The notes beneath the pieces were generated by a model. The model was not told where the DNA came from, did not search any database, and saw only the letters and a program-made list of their open reading frames with translations. A program made the position numbers and the translations under genes. DNA of 23,284 nt from DATKKK01 sp964354625. GTDB taxonomy: Archaea > Thermoproteota > Bathyarchaeia > Bathyarchaeales > Bathycorpusculaceae. Where the stretch lies: positions 1 through 23,284 of the forward strand of contig CAYHAK010000024.1 in the NCBI GenBank assembly GCA_964354625.1, given 5' to 3'. Shown here in pieces: positions 6,536-14,074 of the stretch (positions are counted from its first letter, which is position 1; each line of letters opens with the position of its first letter).

Positions 6536-7456
6536 TCAGAAATCAGTCTTTCCGAACTTCTCAACAAAACTCATGACCCCTTGCACACTTTCATTAAGCA
6601 CAGTCTCACCCAACACGGGATGAGTCTCAACATACTTAGCAGTTTTGCGAATGGCCGGGTCTTCCTGACGTATCCTCTTGCTAATCTCTGCTAGACCCTC
6701 GTTGCGGTCAATGCCTTGCTTCACAATCCTCGCCCAAAGCTTAAGCTGCCTCGCATAGACCTGAAGCTGCTCAACAGCATTTGTCGCCTTGCCAAAATGG
6801 CTGTAGTACAGACTCGACGGCCTTAGGCTTACCAGCTTCTCCAAAGAAGCCAACGCAATGTCCAAACGAAACGGCGCAGGCGTCGTCGGCACAATCACGC
6901 CAATCTCACCCAAATACATCCCAGCAGCGTCTCCCGGAAAGACACCTGACCCTAACGTCTCGAAAAAACTCAAATGATGCGAGGCATGCCCGAGCGTCTC
7001 CACTGTCCTGAGCTGGACATCGTTTCCAGCATCGAAGACAACGCCGTCAACCGCGGCGATGATCCTGTTCTCCGAAACAGGCTCAGGCTCACCATATAGC
7101 TCAGTTATGTTCCCGAGAACCTCCTTGGATTGCTGCCAAAGCTTCTCCGGGTTAACCATATGCTGCACTCCTCTCTGATGAACAACTAGCTTGGCGTTAG
7201 GCAAATGCTTCAGCAGAGTTCCTGCGCCGCCGCCGTGGTCAAGATGAATATGCGTGACAGCCACGTAGGCCACATCCTCTGGCTTCACATTCAACTCCTT
7301 CAAGCCTAGAAGCAGGTTGGGCACCGAGGAAGCCGGGCCTGTTTCAACCAGAACCACTTTTTTTCCTTTCAAAACATAACTGGCAATGAAGCCCTTGATT
7401 CCTGCTGTCTCAACATCAATTAGATAGATGTGGTTGTCAAGTTTCGTCACCTGCAT
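6536..7456 (-). CDS. Metallo-beta-lactamase-fold hydrolase
   Basis: A 306-aa soluble protein. Its MBL metal site is complete: THIHLDHGGGA (His69, His71, Asp73, His74), TLGHASHH (His157), GDAAG (Asp176) and YYSHFG (His220). The organisation resembles the glyoxalase-II/RNase Z-like single-domain group. The C-terminal 80 residues are helical and could contribute to a substrate pocket or dimerisation. It lies between archease and rtcB with 79-nt gaps on each side, so linkage to RNA processing is possible, but nothing in the motif set proves an RNA substrate. The ATG start follows a GGAG about eleven bases upstream. Confidence 0.88.
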   Translation of the reverse strand: MQVTKLDNHIYLIDVETAGIKGFIASYVLKGKKVVLVETGPASSVPNLLLGLKELNVKPEDVAYVAVTHIHLDHGGGAGTLLKHLPNAKLVVHQRGVQHMVNPEKLWQQSKEVLGNITELYGEPEPVSENRIIAAVDGVVFDAGNDVQLRTVETLGHASHHLSFFETLGSGVFPGDAAGMYLGEIGVIVPTTPAPFRLDIALASLEKLVSLRPSSLYYSHFGKATNAVEQLQVYARQLKLWARIVKQGIDRNEGLAEISKRIRQEDPAIRKTAKYVETHPVLGETVLNESVQGVMSFVEKFGKTDF

Positions 7457-7535
7457 TCGGCATCTTCTCCTGCGGCCAGAATCTTCGTTGCCGAACGTCT
7501 TAAGCGTTTTTCTGCGAGAACAGCGTCTTGATTGC

Positions 7536-8024
7536 TCATATGTCGAGAATGAACTTCAACGTGACCTTGCCATTTTCATTGATTATTTCCATGCGGTGAT
7601 AAGTGATCGCCTTCACGCCGACCTTCTGCACGTGTTTTCTTGGATCGAAGCTCTCGCCCCATACCTTTGCTTTGAGTTCAAGACCGTCTGAGGACTTGTC
7701 TAAGCTAAAGATCCTGAACTTCGAATACATTACTGCTTTAGTGTCGAATTTCACGAGCAATGCCTCGAGCCAGCTGTAGAGAAGTGCTTTCTCGTCCTCC
7801 GCCCAGACTTTGACCGAATCCTCAGCATTCGGGCTGACCTCCTTCACATCAGTCATGACCTCAAACATGGCAAGCGCTGCGTTTTCGAAAGCTTCAGCCA
7901 AATTCGTTCCATAGGCGGCAATGTATGCATCTGCCGTGTGCTCCAGAAACTCGAAGCGTGTTCTCTCGCCCAATCGCTTGGCCACAGGAATACGTGAGTT
8001 CCCTGTGTTAAAACGATTTTGCAT
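7536..8024 (-). CDS. Archease, RtcB activator
   Basis: Archease speeds RtcB guanylation and lets it use other nucleotides; it binds metal through acidic residues. The domain runs from about residue 21 (RFEFLEHTADAYI) to the C terminus, ending in the typical KAITYHRMEI...KVTLKFILDI, where the Asp close to the end is a family hallmark. The first 20 residues (to GER) are extra compared with most homologues. A GTG at codon 14 is an alternative start. ATG 8024 is supported by an AATTAAATCT box at 8041-8050 at leaderless distance. The pairing with rtcB downstream on the same strand is the expected functional partner. Confidence 0.95.
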   Translation of the reverse strand: MQNRFNTGNSRIPVAKRLGERTRFEFLEHTADAYIAAYGTNLAEAFENAALAMFEVMTDVKEVSPNAEDSVKVWAEDEKALLYSWLEALLVKFDTKAVMYSKFRIFSLDKSSDGLELKAKVWGESFDPRKHVQKVGVKAITYHRMEIINENGKVTLKFILDI

Positions 8025-8040
8025 TCGACAGAAAAGGTAA

Positions 8041-8050
8041 AGATTTAATT
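8041..8050 (-). promoter_or_regulatory. TATA-like box of the archease gene
   Basis: AATTAAATCT on the minus strand, about 22 nt before ATG 8024. Confidence 0.4.
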
Positions 8051-8095
8051 CTAATGCAGCTAACCGTAATCGCCCTCAGGAGATAGAAGCGTACG

Positions 8096-9067
8096 TTGAC
8101 AACAAAAACCATCGCAAAAGTGTTGTTGGCGTACTTCGCCATCGCACTCGTTGTATTATCATGTGGCTATCTCTTTCCACAAGGAGGAGAACAGGTAAGC
8201 GCCGTTCCGGTCGTTGTTTCAATCGCGCTTCTATTGCTTTTCTATATGTTGTACAGAGGCTACCGCGGCACAACTGGGCTTTCGAAAGAAATCGAACCAA
8301 GAGACAACGGCACAGTGTTTTTCTGGATTCTCGCACTGTTCATTCTTGCACTGTCTGTCCGCATTCCGTCAGTGCTGCTTTTCAATGCTCCTTATGAGAA
8401 GACACCGCTAGTTCTGCTCACGATCTTAACCATATTGGTCATCGAGAAGACTGACATTTCAGCCTTCGGCTTTACGACAAAGAGGTTCGGAAAGTCGCTT
8501 CTCTATGGTTTGCTATTCTTCCTAGTCTTGAATCTCTTGAACGTGGTTATCCTGTACGCTCTGACGTACGTTGTCACAGGGCAGATGGCGTTTCAATCGT
8601 ACAACGTGATTCCTTTTTTATCCGCAATGCCCTTTATGACGCTTTGCGTGGGAATCAGCGAAGAAGGCCTCTTCAGAGGATACATGCAAACCCATCTGGA
8701 GAAGCTTTACAGTCCGGGAATAGCCATCCTCATTCAGGCCATCCTATTTGGTGTCTGGCACTTCGTCTGGGACCTTTCTCCCTTCGACCCCTTCGGTATG
8801 GTTCAATACGTAGCAGCAACGTTCTTCATCGGCCTACTCTTCGGCTACTTCTACAACAAGACAAGAAGCCTTACGCCGTTGGTTTTCGCCCATGGCCTCT
8901 GGAACAGCGTCGCACAAGGAACAATAGAGAACACCGCAGCCTTCAACACGTTAGGCACGACCTCGCCGCTGACCCAGATACTCGTGCTCATTCTGCCATA
9001 CGCCGTGAGTGTACCACTGACAATCTTCTTCACAAAGCATTTCGTGAAGAGAATGGATGGCAGCTAG
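8096..9067 (+). CDS. CPBP-family intramembrane metalloprotease
   Basis: A 323-aa polytopic membrane protein with about eight hydrophobic segments. It carries the four conserved CPBP (CAAX protease and bacteriocin-processing) motifs: SEEGLFRG (Glu189, Glu190, Arg194), FGVWHF (His222), and VFAHGLWNSV (His266, Asn270). It is therefore a Rce1-type glutamate/metal protease in the membrane. Its substrate in archaea is not established. The start is TTG 8096, the first possible start after an in-frame TAG. A GGAG near 8079-8082 is rather far (13 bases). It diverges from archease, and its stop overlaps the convergent stop of the next gene in CTAG (9064-9067). Confidence 0.9.
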   Translation: MTTKTIAKVLLAYFAIALVVLSCGYLFPQGGEQVSAVPVVVSIALLLLFYMLYRGYRGTTGLSKEIEPRDNGTVFFWILALFILALSVRIPSVLLFNAPYEKTPLVLLTILTILVIEKTDISAFGFTTKRFGKSLLYGLLFFLVLNLLNVVILYALTYVVTGQMAFQSYNVIPFLSAMPFMTLCVGISEEGLFRGYMQTHLEKLYSPGIAILIQAILFGVWHFVWDLSPFDPFGMVQYVAATFFIGLLFGYFYNKTRSLTPLVFAHGLWNSVAQGTIENTAAFNTLGTTSPLTQILVLILPYAVSVPLTIFFTKHFVKRMDGS

Positions 9068-9519
9068 CGCGAATCTTCAGTGAGCTCTAGCAGGGTTTTG
9101 ACAACATTCGCTACTAAGGCGTGGCATTTTCTCTCAAAAACCTTCGATTCACGGGCCTTCTCAAGCTCTTCAGGGTCTGATAAGTCGTAGCCAATCAGCT
9201 CTCGACAAAGAACGCTTCCATTTTCTCTTTCAAACCGCCTGTAGAACCGCTGGGCAAGCTCGTAGGCTTTCTTCCTCCCTTCAGTAGAAGGCCCGTTAGT
9301 GCCGAACTTGATACCCAGAGCCATCACGCCGCCAGCTACTCCACCGCAGACTGATCCGCAACGGCCTATCCCTCCGCCGAAGCAAGTGGCAATCTTCGGA
9401 ACCAAGTCGCTTTTTCCATTCCAATACTCAAACATCGTCAACAGGACACTCTGAGCGCAATTATAGCCTTCAGAAAAACAAGCCACTGCCTTTTCGGCGA
9501 GGACCTTGTTCTCTTTCAT
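9064..9519 (-). CDS. C_GCAxxG_C_C family (redox-type) protein
   Basis: A 151-aa protein with the motif order of the C_GCAxxG_C_C family: ACFSEGYNCAQSVL, then ATCFGGGIGRCGSVCGGVAGGVMALG, and later a Cys in SVLCRELIGYDL and a C-terminal KCHALVA. The conserved cysteines suggest redox chemistry or metal-cluster binding in anaerobes. No reaction is firmly assigned to the family. The ATG lies 34 nt after the M42 aminopeptidase stop on the same strand, so the two are likely co-transcribed. The stop overlaps that of the convergent CPBP gene by four bases. Confidence 0.88.
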   Translation of the reverse strand: MKENKVLAEKAVACFSEGYNCAQSVLLTMFEYWNGKSDLVPKIATCFGGGIGRCGSVCGGVAGGVMALGIKFGTNGPSTEGRKKAYELAQRFYRRFERENGSVLCRELIGYDLSDPEELEKARESKVFERKCHALVANVVKTLLELTEDSR

Positions 9520-9553
9520 ACCCGTGCCTATTCCAGATGCAGGAAAAAAGGGT

Positions 9554-10606
9554 TTAGAATTGCGGGATCTTTTGAACGGCGGCGATCGTCAGTCTCACTG
9601 CGTTTTCAGCATCCTTCAGGCTAAGCATCGATGTTGGACTGTGAATATAGCGCGTTGGCACCGATATCACCCCACTCGGCACTCCAGCCCGGCTGATTGA
9701 TATGCGTGCAGCATCTGTGGAACCTGGCAAGCCTGTCTCAAGCTGATATGGGATCTTGTTTTCTTTGGCAGCGTTGACCAGCAACTGCAAGACCTTCGGA
9801 TGAACGATCAGGCCCGAGTCCGCGACGGTCAACGCCGGTCCTTTGTTCATTTTCACTGGCGCCTCAACATCCTTCACGCCAGGCGTGTCACCTGCCACAG
9901 TTACGTCGATCGCTATGCCAAAATCAGGATCAATTCCGAAAGCTGACGTCGTGGCGCCTCTCAGGCCGACTTCCTCCTGTACCGTTCCGACAGCATACAC
10001 GGTGCAGTCAGTTTTCGCTAGGCCTTTCATTGCTTCAATCATAACCGAGCAGGCTACCCGATCATCGAAGGCCTTGCCGATCAGGATGTTCTTGCCGATT
10101 CTAGCGAACTTCACGTCGAAGCAGACGGCGTCGCCGATTCTCACTCCCATTTTCTCGGCCTCTTCGTGGCTCTCTGCGCCGATGTCTATGAAAAGCTCAT
10201 CCCAAGGCAGGACCCGTTTGCGTTCGTCTTCTTTTTGTATGTGCGGAGGTTTTGAACCGATTATCCCATGCAAATAGCCTTTCTCCGTGCAGACTAGGAC
10301 TTTTTGGGCCAGTAGCACGCGGTCATCTATGCCACCCATTTTCATAAACTGCAAGAAGCCTTCCTTCGATATTGTTTTCACGAGCAACCCTATTTCGTCC
10401 ATGTGTGCGGCGAGCATCACTCTAGGCGCATTCTTCTTGCCCTTCTTGATTCCGATAACATTCCCAAGTTTGTCCTCTGCGACCTCATCCACGTACGGCT
10501 TCAGGAACTTCTTCATCAGGCTTCGAACTTCCTCCTCTCTGCCAGCAACGCCAAAGGCGTTAGAAAGCTTCTCCAAAGTCTCAACTAGCGCGCGCGCTAT
10601 AGACAT
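9554..10606 (-). CDS. M42 family metallo-aminopeptidase (TET/deblocking type)
   Basis: Cytosolic self-compartmentalising aminopeptidase family that trims peptides released by the proteasome. The dinuclear metal site is complete (numbering from ATG 10621): HMDEIG (His73, Asp75), KAFDDR (Asp186), VQEEVG (catalytic Glu216, ligand Glu217), AIDVT (Asp239) and RYIHSP (His327). Two starts are possible: ATG 10621 and ATG 10606. The second has AGGAG seven bases upstream (10618-10614) and is preferred. A perfect 14-bp palindrome containing (GC)5 covers codons 2-7 after ATG 10606, encoding Ile-Ala-Arg-Ala. An upstream TTTAATAC near 10653 may be the TATA box. Confidence 0.95.
   Translation of the reverse strand: MSIARALVETLEKLSNAFGVAGREEEVRSLMKKFLKPYVDEVAEDKLGNVIGIKKGKKNAPRVMLAAHMDEIGLLVKTISKEGFLQFMKMGGIDDRVLLAQKVLVCTEKGYLHGIIGSKPPHIQKEDERKRVLPWDELFIDIGAESHEEAEKMGVRIGDAVCFDVKFARIGKNILIGKAFDDRVACSVMIEAMKGLAKTDCTVYAVGTVQEEVGLRGATTSAFGIDPDFGIAIDVTVAGDTPGVKDVEAPVKMNKGPALTVADSGLIVHPKVLQLLVNAAKENKIPYQLETGLPGSTDAARISISRAGVPSGVISVPTRYIHSPTSMLSLKDAENAVRLTIAAVQKIPQF
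10586..10599. repeat. Palindromic (GC)5 tract flanked by TA on both sides
   Basis: Perfect 14-bp palindrome TAGCGCGCGCGCTA inside the first codons of the M42 gene. It has TAGCGCG on both strands. Confidence 0.85.
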
Positions 10607-10755
10607 GACAAGTCTCCTCATGAAGAATATCTAGAATCGTAGCGCCATGTATTAAACGATTACGGTGACGGGAGCGATCTTGCCTGAACTGGGCACGCAA
10701 TCGATGAACAGGGTCAAGCTTTTATTGAATGCTCAGCATTGAGAATTGTGGTCTA

Positions 10756-11490
10756 ATGAGGAAAAGCCTGCAACTCAGCCTTACCGCCACTTTTGCAGCG
10801 CTGCATGTTCTTCTCTATCTTGTTCCGCCAGGTCTGTGGCGGAATTGGGCAGTTTATATCGAACCAGTTGAGGGAATCATCCTTGGCCCCTATTTCGGGT
10901 TCTTCTCGGCGTTTCTTGGTAGTTCAGTGGCCAGAGCTGTCAAGCCTGATCCTTTTTGGCTGTTCGGTATAGTAGCCGAACCTGTTGGCGTCTTGGCGGC
11001 AGGCTTCCTTGCAAGGGCCAAGTGGAAGCCTGTCGTGACTGCCTACGTAGCAATGCTCTCAGCATACTTCCTTCATCCCTACGGGAGAGCATTTCCCCTC
11101 TGGACGATATTGGATGTTTTGCTTGCGCTTGTTCTGACATACCCTGCGGCAAGATTCAGCAGAAATCTGTTCAAGAACGATGTTAGACGATTGGCTACCA
11201 CTCTAGCTCTGATTTCCTTTGTTTGCATAGCGACAGACTCGCTCGTGAGAGTTTTTCTGCTCGTCCCGTGCGGCTTGTACGGGTCGTTTTTCGAGAGTTT
11301 CCAGGCGCTTTATGTGGTTTTTGTTGGATCTGCAATCGATTCCTACGTTGAAGACGTGATCGTTGTACTCGTGTCGTTGCTCGTGGGTACGCCCACGATC
11401 GTCACTCTCTCAAGAGCAGGATTCCTGAGACAGTCGAGTGACAAGCAAGAAGAAGGCATTCTTAAACACCAAGGTACCACTAAGAACTAA
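10756..11490 (+). CDS. ECF transporter S-component-like membrane protein
   Basis: Polytopic protein of 244 aa with about six hydrophobic segments. The segment AVYIEPVEGIILGPYFGFFSAFLGSSVAR is the kind of loop-helix seen in substrate-binding S components of energy-coupling factor vitamin/metal transporters. The C terminus is a soluble, charged tail. No ECF ATPase or T component is in the window, so it would share a module encoded elsewhere. The ligand cannot be predicted. A TTTTATT box near 10720-10726 puts the TSS around 10749, so ATG 10756 is preferred over ATG 10729. The mtdB-type gene follows 13 nt downstream and is probably co-transcribed. Confidence 0.65.
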   Translation: MRKSLQLSLTATFAALHVLLYLVPPGLWRNWAVYIEPVEGIILGPYFGFFSAFLGSSVARAVKPDPFWLFGIVAEPVGVLAAGFLARAKWKPVVTAYVAMLSAYFLHPYGRAFPLWTILDVLLALVLTYPAARFSRNLFKNDVRRLATTLALISFVCIATDSLVRVFLLVPCGLYGSFFESFQALYVVFVGSAIDSYVEDVIVVLVSLLVGTPTIVTLSRAGFLRQSSDKQEEGILKHQGTTKN

Positions 11491-11503
11491 GTCGGGTGCA
11501 AGC

Positions 11504-12466
11504 TTGACAGAACAGCCGCCGAAAAAAGTGTTCATATTCCTAGACACGGAAAAACACGCAAGTGCATTCGACATACTGACCACGATAGACATTTTCCCAA
11601 ACGCTGAGATCTTGAAGTATGAAGATGTGACTGCTGAGGATGCGGAAAGGATAGTCTATGACGCCATGTTTCCAAGAGGTCCAGAAGGGGCAAAAGACAC
11701 AAAAATCTTCATCAACGGACGCGACCTCAGGCAAGTGAACGAGATCTTGGAGAAAGCCAAGAAATGCATGTTTGCGCCATTTGAACTGGCAATATTGGTC
11801 GACCCAAGAGGAGCCTACACGACGGCTGCTGCGGCAGCAGTGAAAACACTGGAGCTTTCGGTGGCAAAGGGCTTCGGAGGGCTGGAAGATAAGACGGTGA
11901 CCATAATAGCTGGCACAGGATCGGTTGGACAGACCGCCGCTAGGCTCTACGCGTCAGAGAAAGCTGCTGTTGTGGTCACTTCACGCGAGCAAAAGAAAGC
12001 CTCTTCTGTTGCCACGAAGATCAACGAGGAAGTTGAAGGCGAGAGAATCCGAGGCGTTGAAGCACAAACCTCCGAGGAAATAGGAAGATCGATAGAAAAC
12101 TCGGAGATTGTCCTCGCGGCTGGCGCAGCTGGAATCGCGCTTCTTTCCTTGGAAGTGCTCAGACAGTATGCAAGGAAATGCAAAATAGTGGCTGATATCA
12201 ATGCTATTCCACCCCTTGGGGTCGAAGGCCTAGAATCAAACGCTGAGGGCAGGGAATTCTTGCCCAACATATTCGGCATTGGCGCCTTGGCAATAGGCAA
12301 ACTCAAGAACGAGATTGAAACTGAGCTGATCAAGAAGGCCGCTGAGGAACCGAAGGGAGTGTTTGACTATAGTGCCGCTTATGAAATGGCCAAAAAAGCA
12401 ATGACTGGAAAGCAAGTCGAGAGAGGATCCGCTGAGGCCGAGCCGCAGAAGTACTGGCTGCCTTAG
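11504..12466 (+). CDS. mtdB: MtdB-type methylene-tetrahydromethanopterin dehydrogenase (NAD(P)-dependent)
   Basis: Oxidises or reduces methylene-H4MPT / methenyl-H4MPT with NAD(P) in the archaeal-type C1 pathway. The N-terminal part (FIFLDTEKHASAFDILTTIDIFPNAEILKYEDVTAEDAERIVYDAMF in pieces) corresponds to the Mtd N-terminal domain. The Rossmann motif AGTGSVGQTAARL lies near residue 137, followed by VADINAIPPLGVEGL, FGIGALAIGKLK and GVFDYSAAYEMAKKAM, all close to Methylobacterium MtdB. The frame is open to GTG 11438, overlapping the previous gene. TTG 11504, with a GGGTG at 11495-11499, avoids the overlap and places the conserved strand at residue 8. It converges on the HIT gene with stops sharing TTAG. 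Confidence 0.9.
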   Translation: MTEQPPKKVFIFLDTEKHASAFDILTTIDIFPNAEILKYEDVTAEDAERIVYDAMFPRGPEGAKDTKIFINGRDLRQVNEILEKAKKCMFAPFELAILVDPRGAYTTAAAAAVKTLELSVAKGFGGLEDKTVTIIAGTGSVGQTAARLYASEKAAVVVTSREQKKASSVATKINEEVEGERIRGVEAQTSEEIGRSIENSEIVLAAGAAGIALLSLEVLRQYARKCKIVADINAIPPLGVEGLESNAEGREFLPNIFGIGALAIGKLKNEIETELIKKAAEEPKGVFDYSAAYEMAKKAMTGKQVERGSAEAEPQKYWLP

Positions 12467-12894
12467 CGCAATGCCTCTCTGATTGTTGAGGCGATCTGTT
12501 CCAGCTCTCTCCTATCTGGCATCAGACCATAGGCGGGACCGCAGTCTATTCGGAACCCGTCACCTTCGAACCTCGGAATGACATGCAAGTGAACATGCAA
12601 TACGTCTTGCCCCGCGACCTTGCCGTCCGCCAGAAAGAGATTAATGCCTTCAAGTTTCACCTCAGAACGCCCGAGCGCATCTGCAACTTGTAAGGTAGTT
12701 TCGAAGAGATGTGCCCCAGTTTCCTTGTCGAGTTCAGAGAGTCGCGCAGCATGAGGTTTTGGGATTACCAAGACATGGCCAGGATTGATGGGCTGAATGT
12801 CCAAGAATGCCATAACTCTCTCGTCGGAATAAACTATGCTGGCCGGGGTAGTGCCTTTGACAATGCGACAGAAAACGCAATCTCCAACACGAAT
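12463..12894 (-). CDS. HIT family hydrolase, non-canonical start
   Basis: Histidine-triad nucleotide hydrolase/transferase. The catalytic triad is VLHVHLHVIPR. The fold continues with MAFLDIQPINPGHVLVIPKPHAARLSELD. ATG 12813 would remove the first strand and the zinc-type CxxC. The conserved N terminus is present upstream in the same frame: GDCVFCRIVKGTTPASIVYSDERV. No ATG, GTG or TTG exists between it and an in-frame TAG. The best-placed codon is ATT 12894, about 3-5 nt after the TSS predicted from the TATA box at 12918-12927, giving 143 codons, the usual family length. Either ATT initiates, or there is a sequence error, or only the shortened 116-aa form is made. Confidence 0.85.
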   Translation of the reverse strand: MRVGDCVFCRIVKGTTPASIVYSDERVMAFLDIQPINPGHVLVIPKPHAARLSELDKETGAHLFETTLQVADALGRSEVKLEGINLFLADGKVAGQDVLHVHLHVIPRFEGDGFRIDCGPAYGLMPDRRELEQIASTIREALR

Positions 12895-12917
12895 CCCCGA
12901 AGGGTTAGATTTCTACT

Positions 12918-12927
12918 GGTTTATATG
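12918..12927. promoter_or_regulatory. Bidirectional TATA box for HIT and ftr
   Basis: TTTATATG on the plus strand and CATATAAA on the minus strand are both good archaeal TATA boxes. The spacing predicts a TSS near 12950 for ftr and near 12897 for HIT. Confidence 0.6.
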
Positions 12928-12971
12928 CCTATTTCCCTAAAGGCTTGACAGATCAGAAGGAGAAATGGCAG

Positions 12972-13901
12972 ATGAGTGGAGCATTCGCCTACACAGCGAA
13001 GAATGGAAACACTTGTGAGATCGTTGATACCTTCGCCGAGATGTTTCCTATGTGGGCTGGAAGAATACTGATCACAGCTGAAAGCGTGAAGTGGGCTTTG
13101 ACTGCGGCGCAAGTCGCAACGGGATTGGCCACTAGCGTGATTATGTCTCCGGCTGAAGCTGGGATAGAAGGCGAAGTGCCTGCAGACAAGACGCCAGACA
13201 GCCGTGCAGGTGTCCAAATACAAATATACAGCCGCAACAGGTTTGACTTGAAAAATCAGATGATACTCCGGATAGGACAGTGCATAATGACGTGTCCGAC
13301 GACTTCGGCTTTTGACGCAATGTCCAATGCCAAGAGAAGACTGAGAATCGGCAGAAGCATACGCTTGTTCGGCGACGGCTTCCAGAAGAAAGCCCTTGTT
13401 GGAAACAGAAAGGCTTGGAAGATTCCGGTGATGGAAGGCTACTTCATAGTAGAAGACTCTTTCGGAGCCGCAGAAGCCATAGCAGGGGGCAACTTCCTAA
13501 TTCTAGCCAAAGACAGGAATTCGGGGCTTGAAGCAGCGGAAGAAGCAACCAAGGCCATAAGAACCAATGCGAGAGAGGCTATTATGCCGTTTCCTGGCGG
13601 GATATGCCGTTCAGGTTCGAAGGCAGGTTCACTTAAGTACAAGCTCAGAGCATCCACGAATCATCCTTTCTGCCCGACACTAAGAACGCTCGTACCGGAC
13701 TCACAAATACCAGAAGGCGTGAATTGCGTATATGAGATCGTAGTCAACGGTCTGATAGTTGACGTGGTCAGGAGGGCTATCGGTGAAGGCGTAAGGGCAG
13801 CCGCAGCAGTGCGTGGCGTGGTCAGGATCTCGGCCGGCAACTATGGTGGGAAACTGGGTCCTTACAAGGCCTTCCTGAAAGAAGCAATTGAAGCAGCCTA
13901 G
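12972..13901 (+). CDS. ftr: Formylmethanofuran:tetrahydromethanopterin formyltransferase
   Basis: Transfers the formyl group from formylmethanofuran to H4MPT, the second step of the archaeal methyl branch of CO2 reduction, or its reverse. The whole 309-aa protein follows the family: EIVDTFAEMFPMWAGRILITA, TGLATSVIMSPAEAGIE, the ETPDxRPG-like KTPDSRAGVQIQIY, FPGGICRSGSK, and a C-terminal VVRISAGNYGGKLGPYKAFLKE. ATG 12972 is preferred because a GGAG lies nine bases upstream and the predicted TSS is near 12950. The TTG at 12945 would lie before that TSS. With the mtdB-type gene nearby it marks an H4MPT C1 pathway in this organism. A hairpin terminator follows. Confidence 0.96.
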   Translation: MSGAFAYTAKNGNTCEIVDTFAEMFPMWAGRILITAESVKWALTAAQVATGLATSVIMSPAEAGIEGEVPADKTPDSRAGVQIQIYSRNRFDLKNQMILRIGQCIMTCPTTSAFDAMSNAKRRLRIGRSIRLFGDGFQKKALVGNRKAWKIPVMEGYFIVEDSFGAAEAIAGGNFLILAKDRNSGLEAAEEATKAIRTNAREAIMPFPGGICRSGSKAGSLKYKLRASTNHPFCPTLRTLVPDSQIPEGVNCVYEIVVNGLIVDVVRRAIGEGVRAAAAVRGVVRISAGNYGGKLGPYKAFLKEAIEAA

Positions 13902-13970
13902 CTCCCTTTCTCAAGTTTACACCGTGACAACAAACACTCCTCCAGAGTTACATGAAGCTTTCCTGCAACT

Positions 13971-13991
13971 CCGAAGCCCACCGCGCTTCGG
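13971..13991 (+). terminator. Hairpin downstream of ftr
   Basis: Perfect 7-bp stem CCGAAGC / GCTTCGG with a 7-nt loop in the 140-bp gap between ftr and aRF1. It has no strong T run after it. It shows that this stretch is leader or terminator rather than an N-terminal extension of aRF1. Confidence 0.45.
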
Positions 13992-14012
13992 GAGCGTAAA
14001 TCTGCGGTGGCA

Positions 14013-14074
14013 ACTTTTATCTGAAGCATCGCACGTAGCTTATGAGCGACACAATCGTAGTGGAAAGCAATTGA
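14013..14074 (+). promoter_or_regulatory. aRF1 promoter and leaderless 10-codon uORF
   Basis: ACTTTTATC at 14013-14021 predicts a TSS near 14043. ATG 14042 sits right there and opens MSDTIVVESN, ending in TGA at 14072-14074. That TGA overlaps the TTG start of aRF1 (14071-14073). This would couple termination of the uORF to initiation of the release factor. No start-proximal Shine-Dalgarno of quality is seen for the TTG. Confidence 0.35.

Noticed and set aside
9843..10277. 144-aa plus-strand frame within the M42 gene
   Set aside because: Ser/Pro/Thr-rich shadow of the well-supported minus-strand aminopeptidase.
13888..14070. N-terminal 61-residue extension of aRF1 from ATG 13888
   Set aside because: It is unlike any release factor, overlaps the end of ftr, and contains a perfect terminator-type hairpin; the TTG at 14071 gives the family length.
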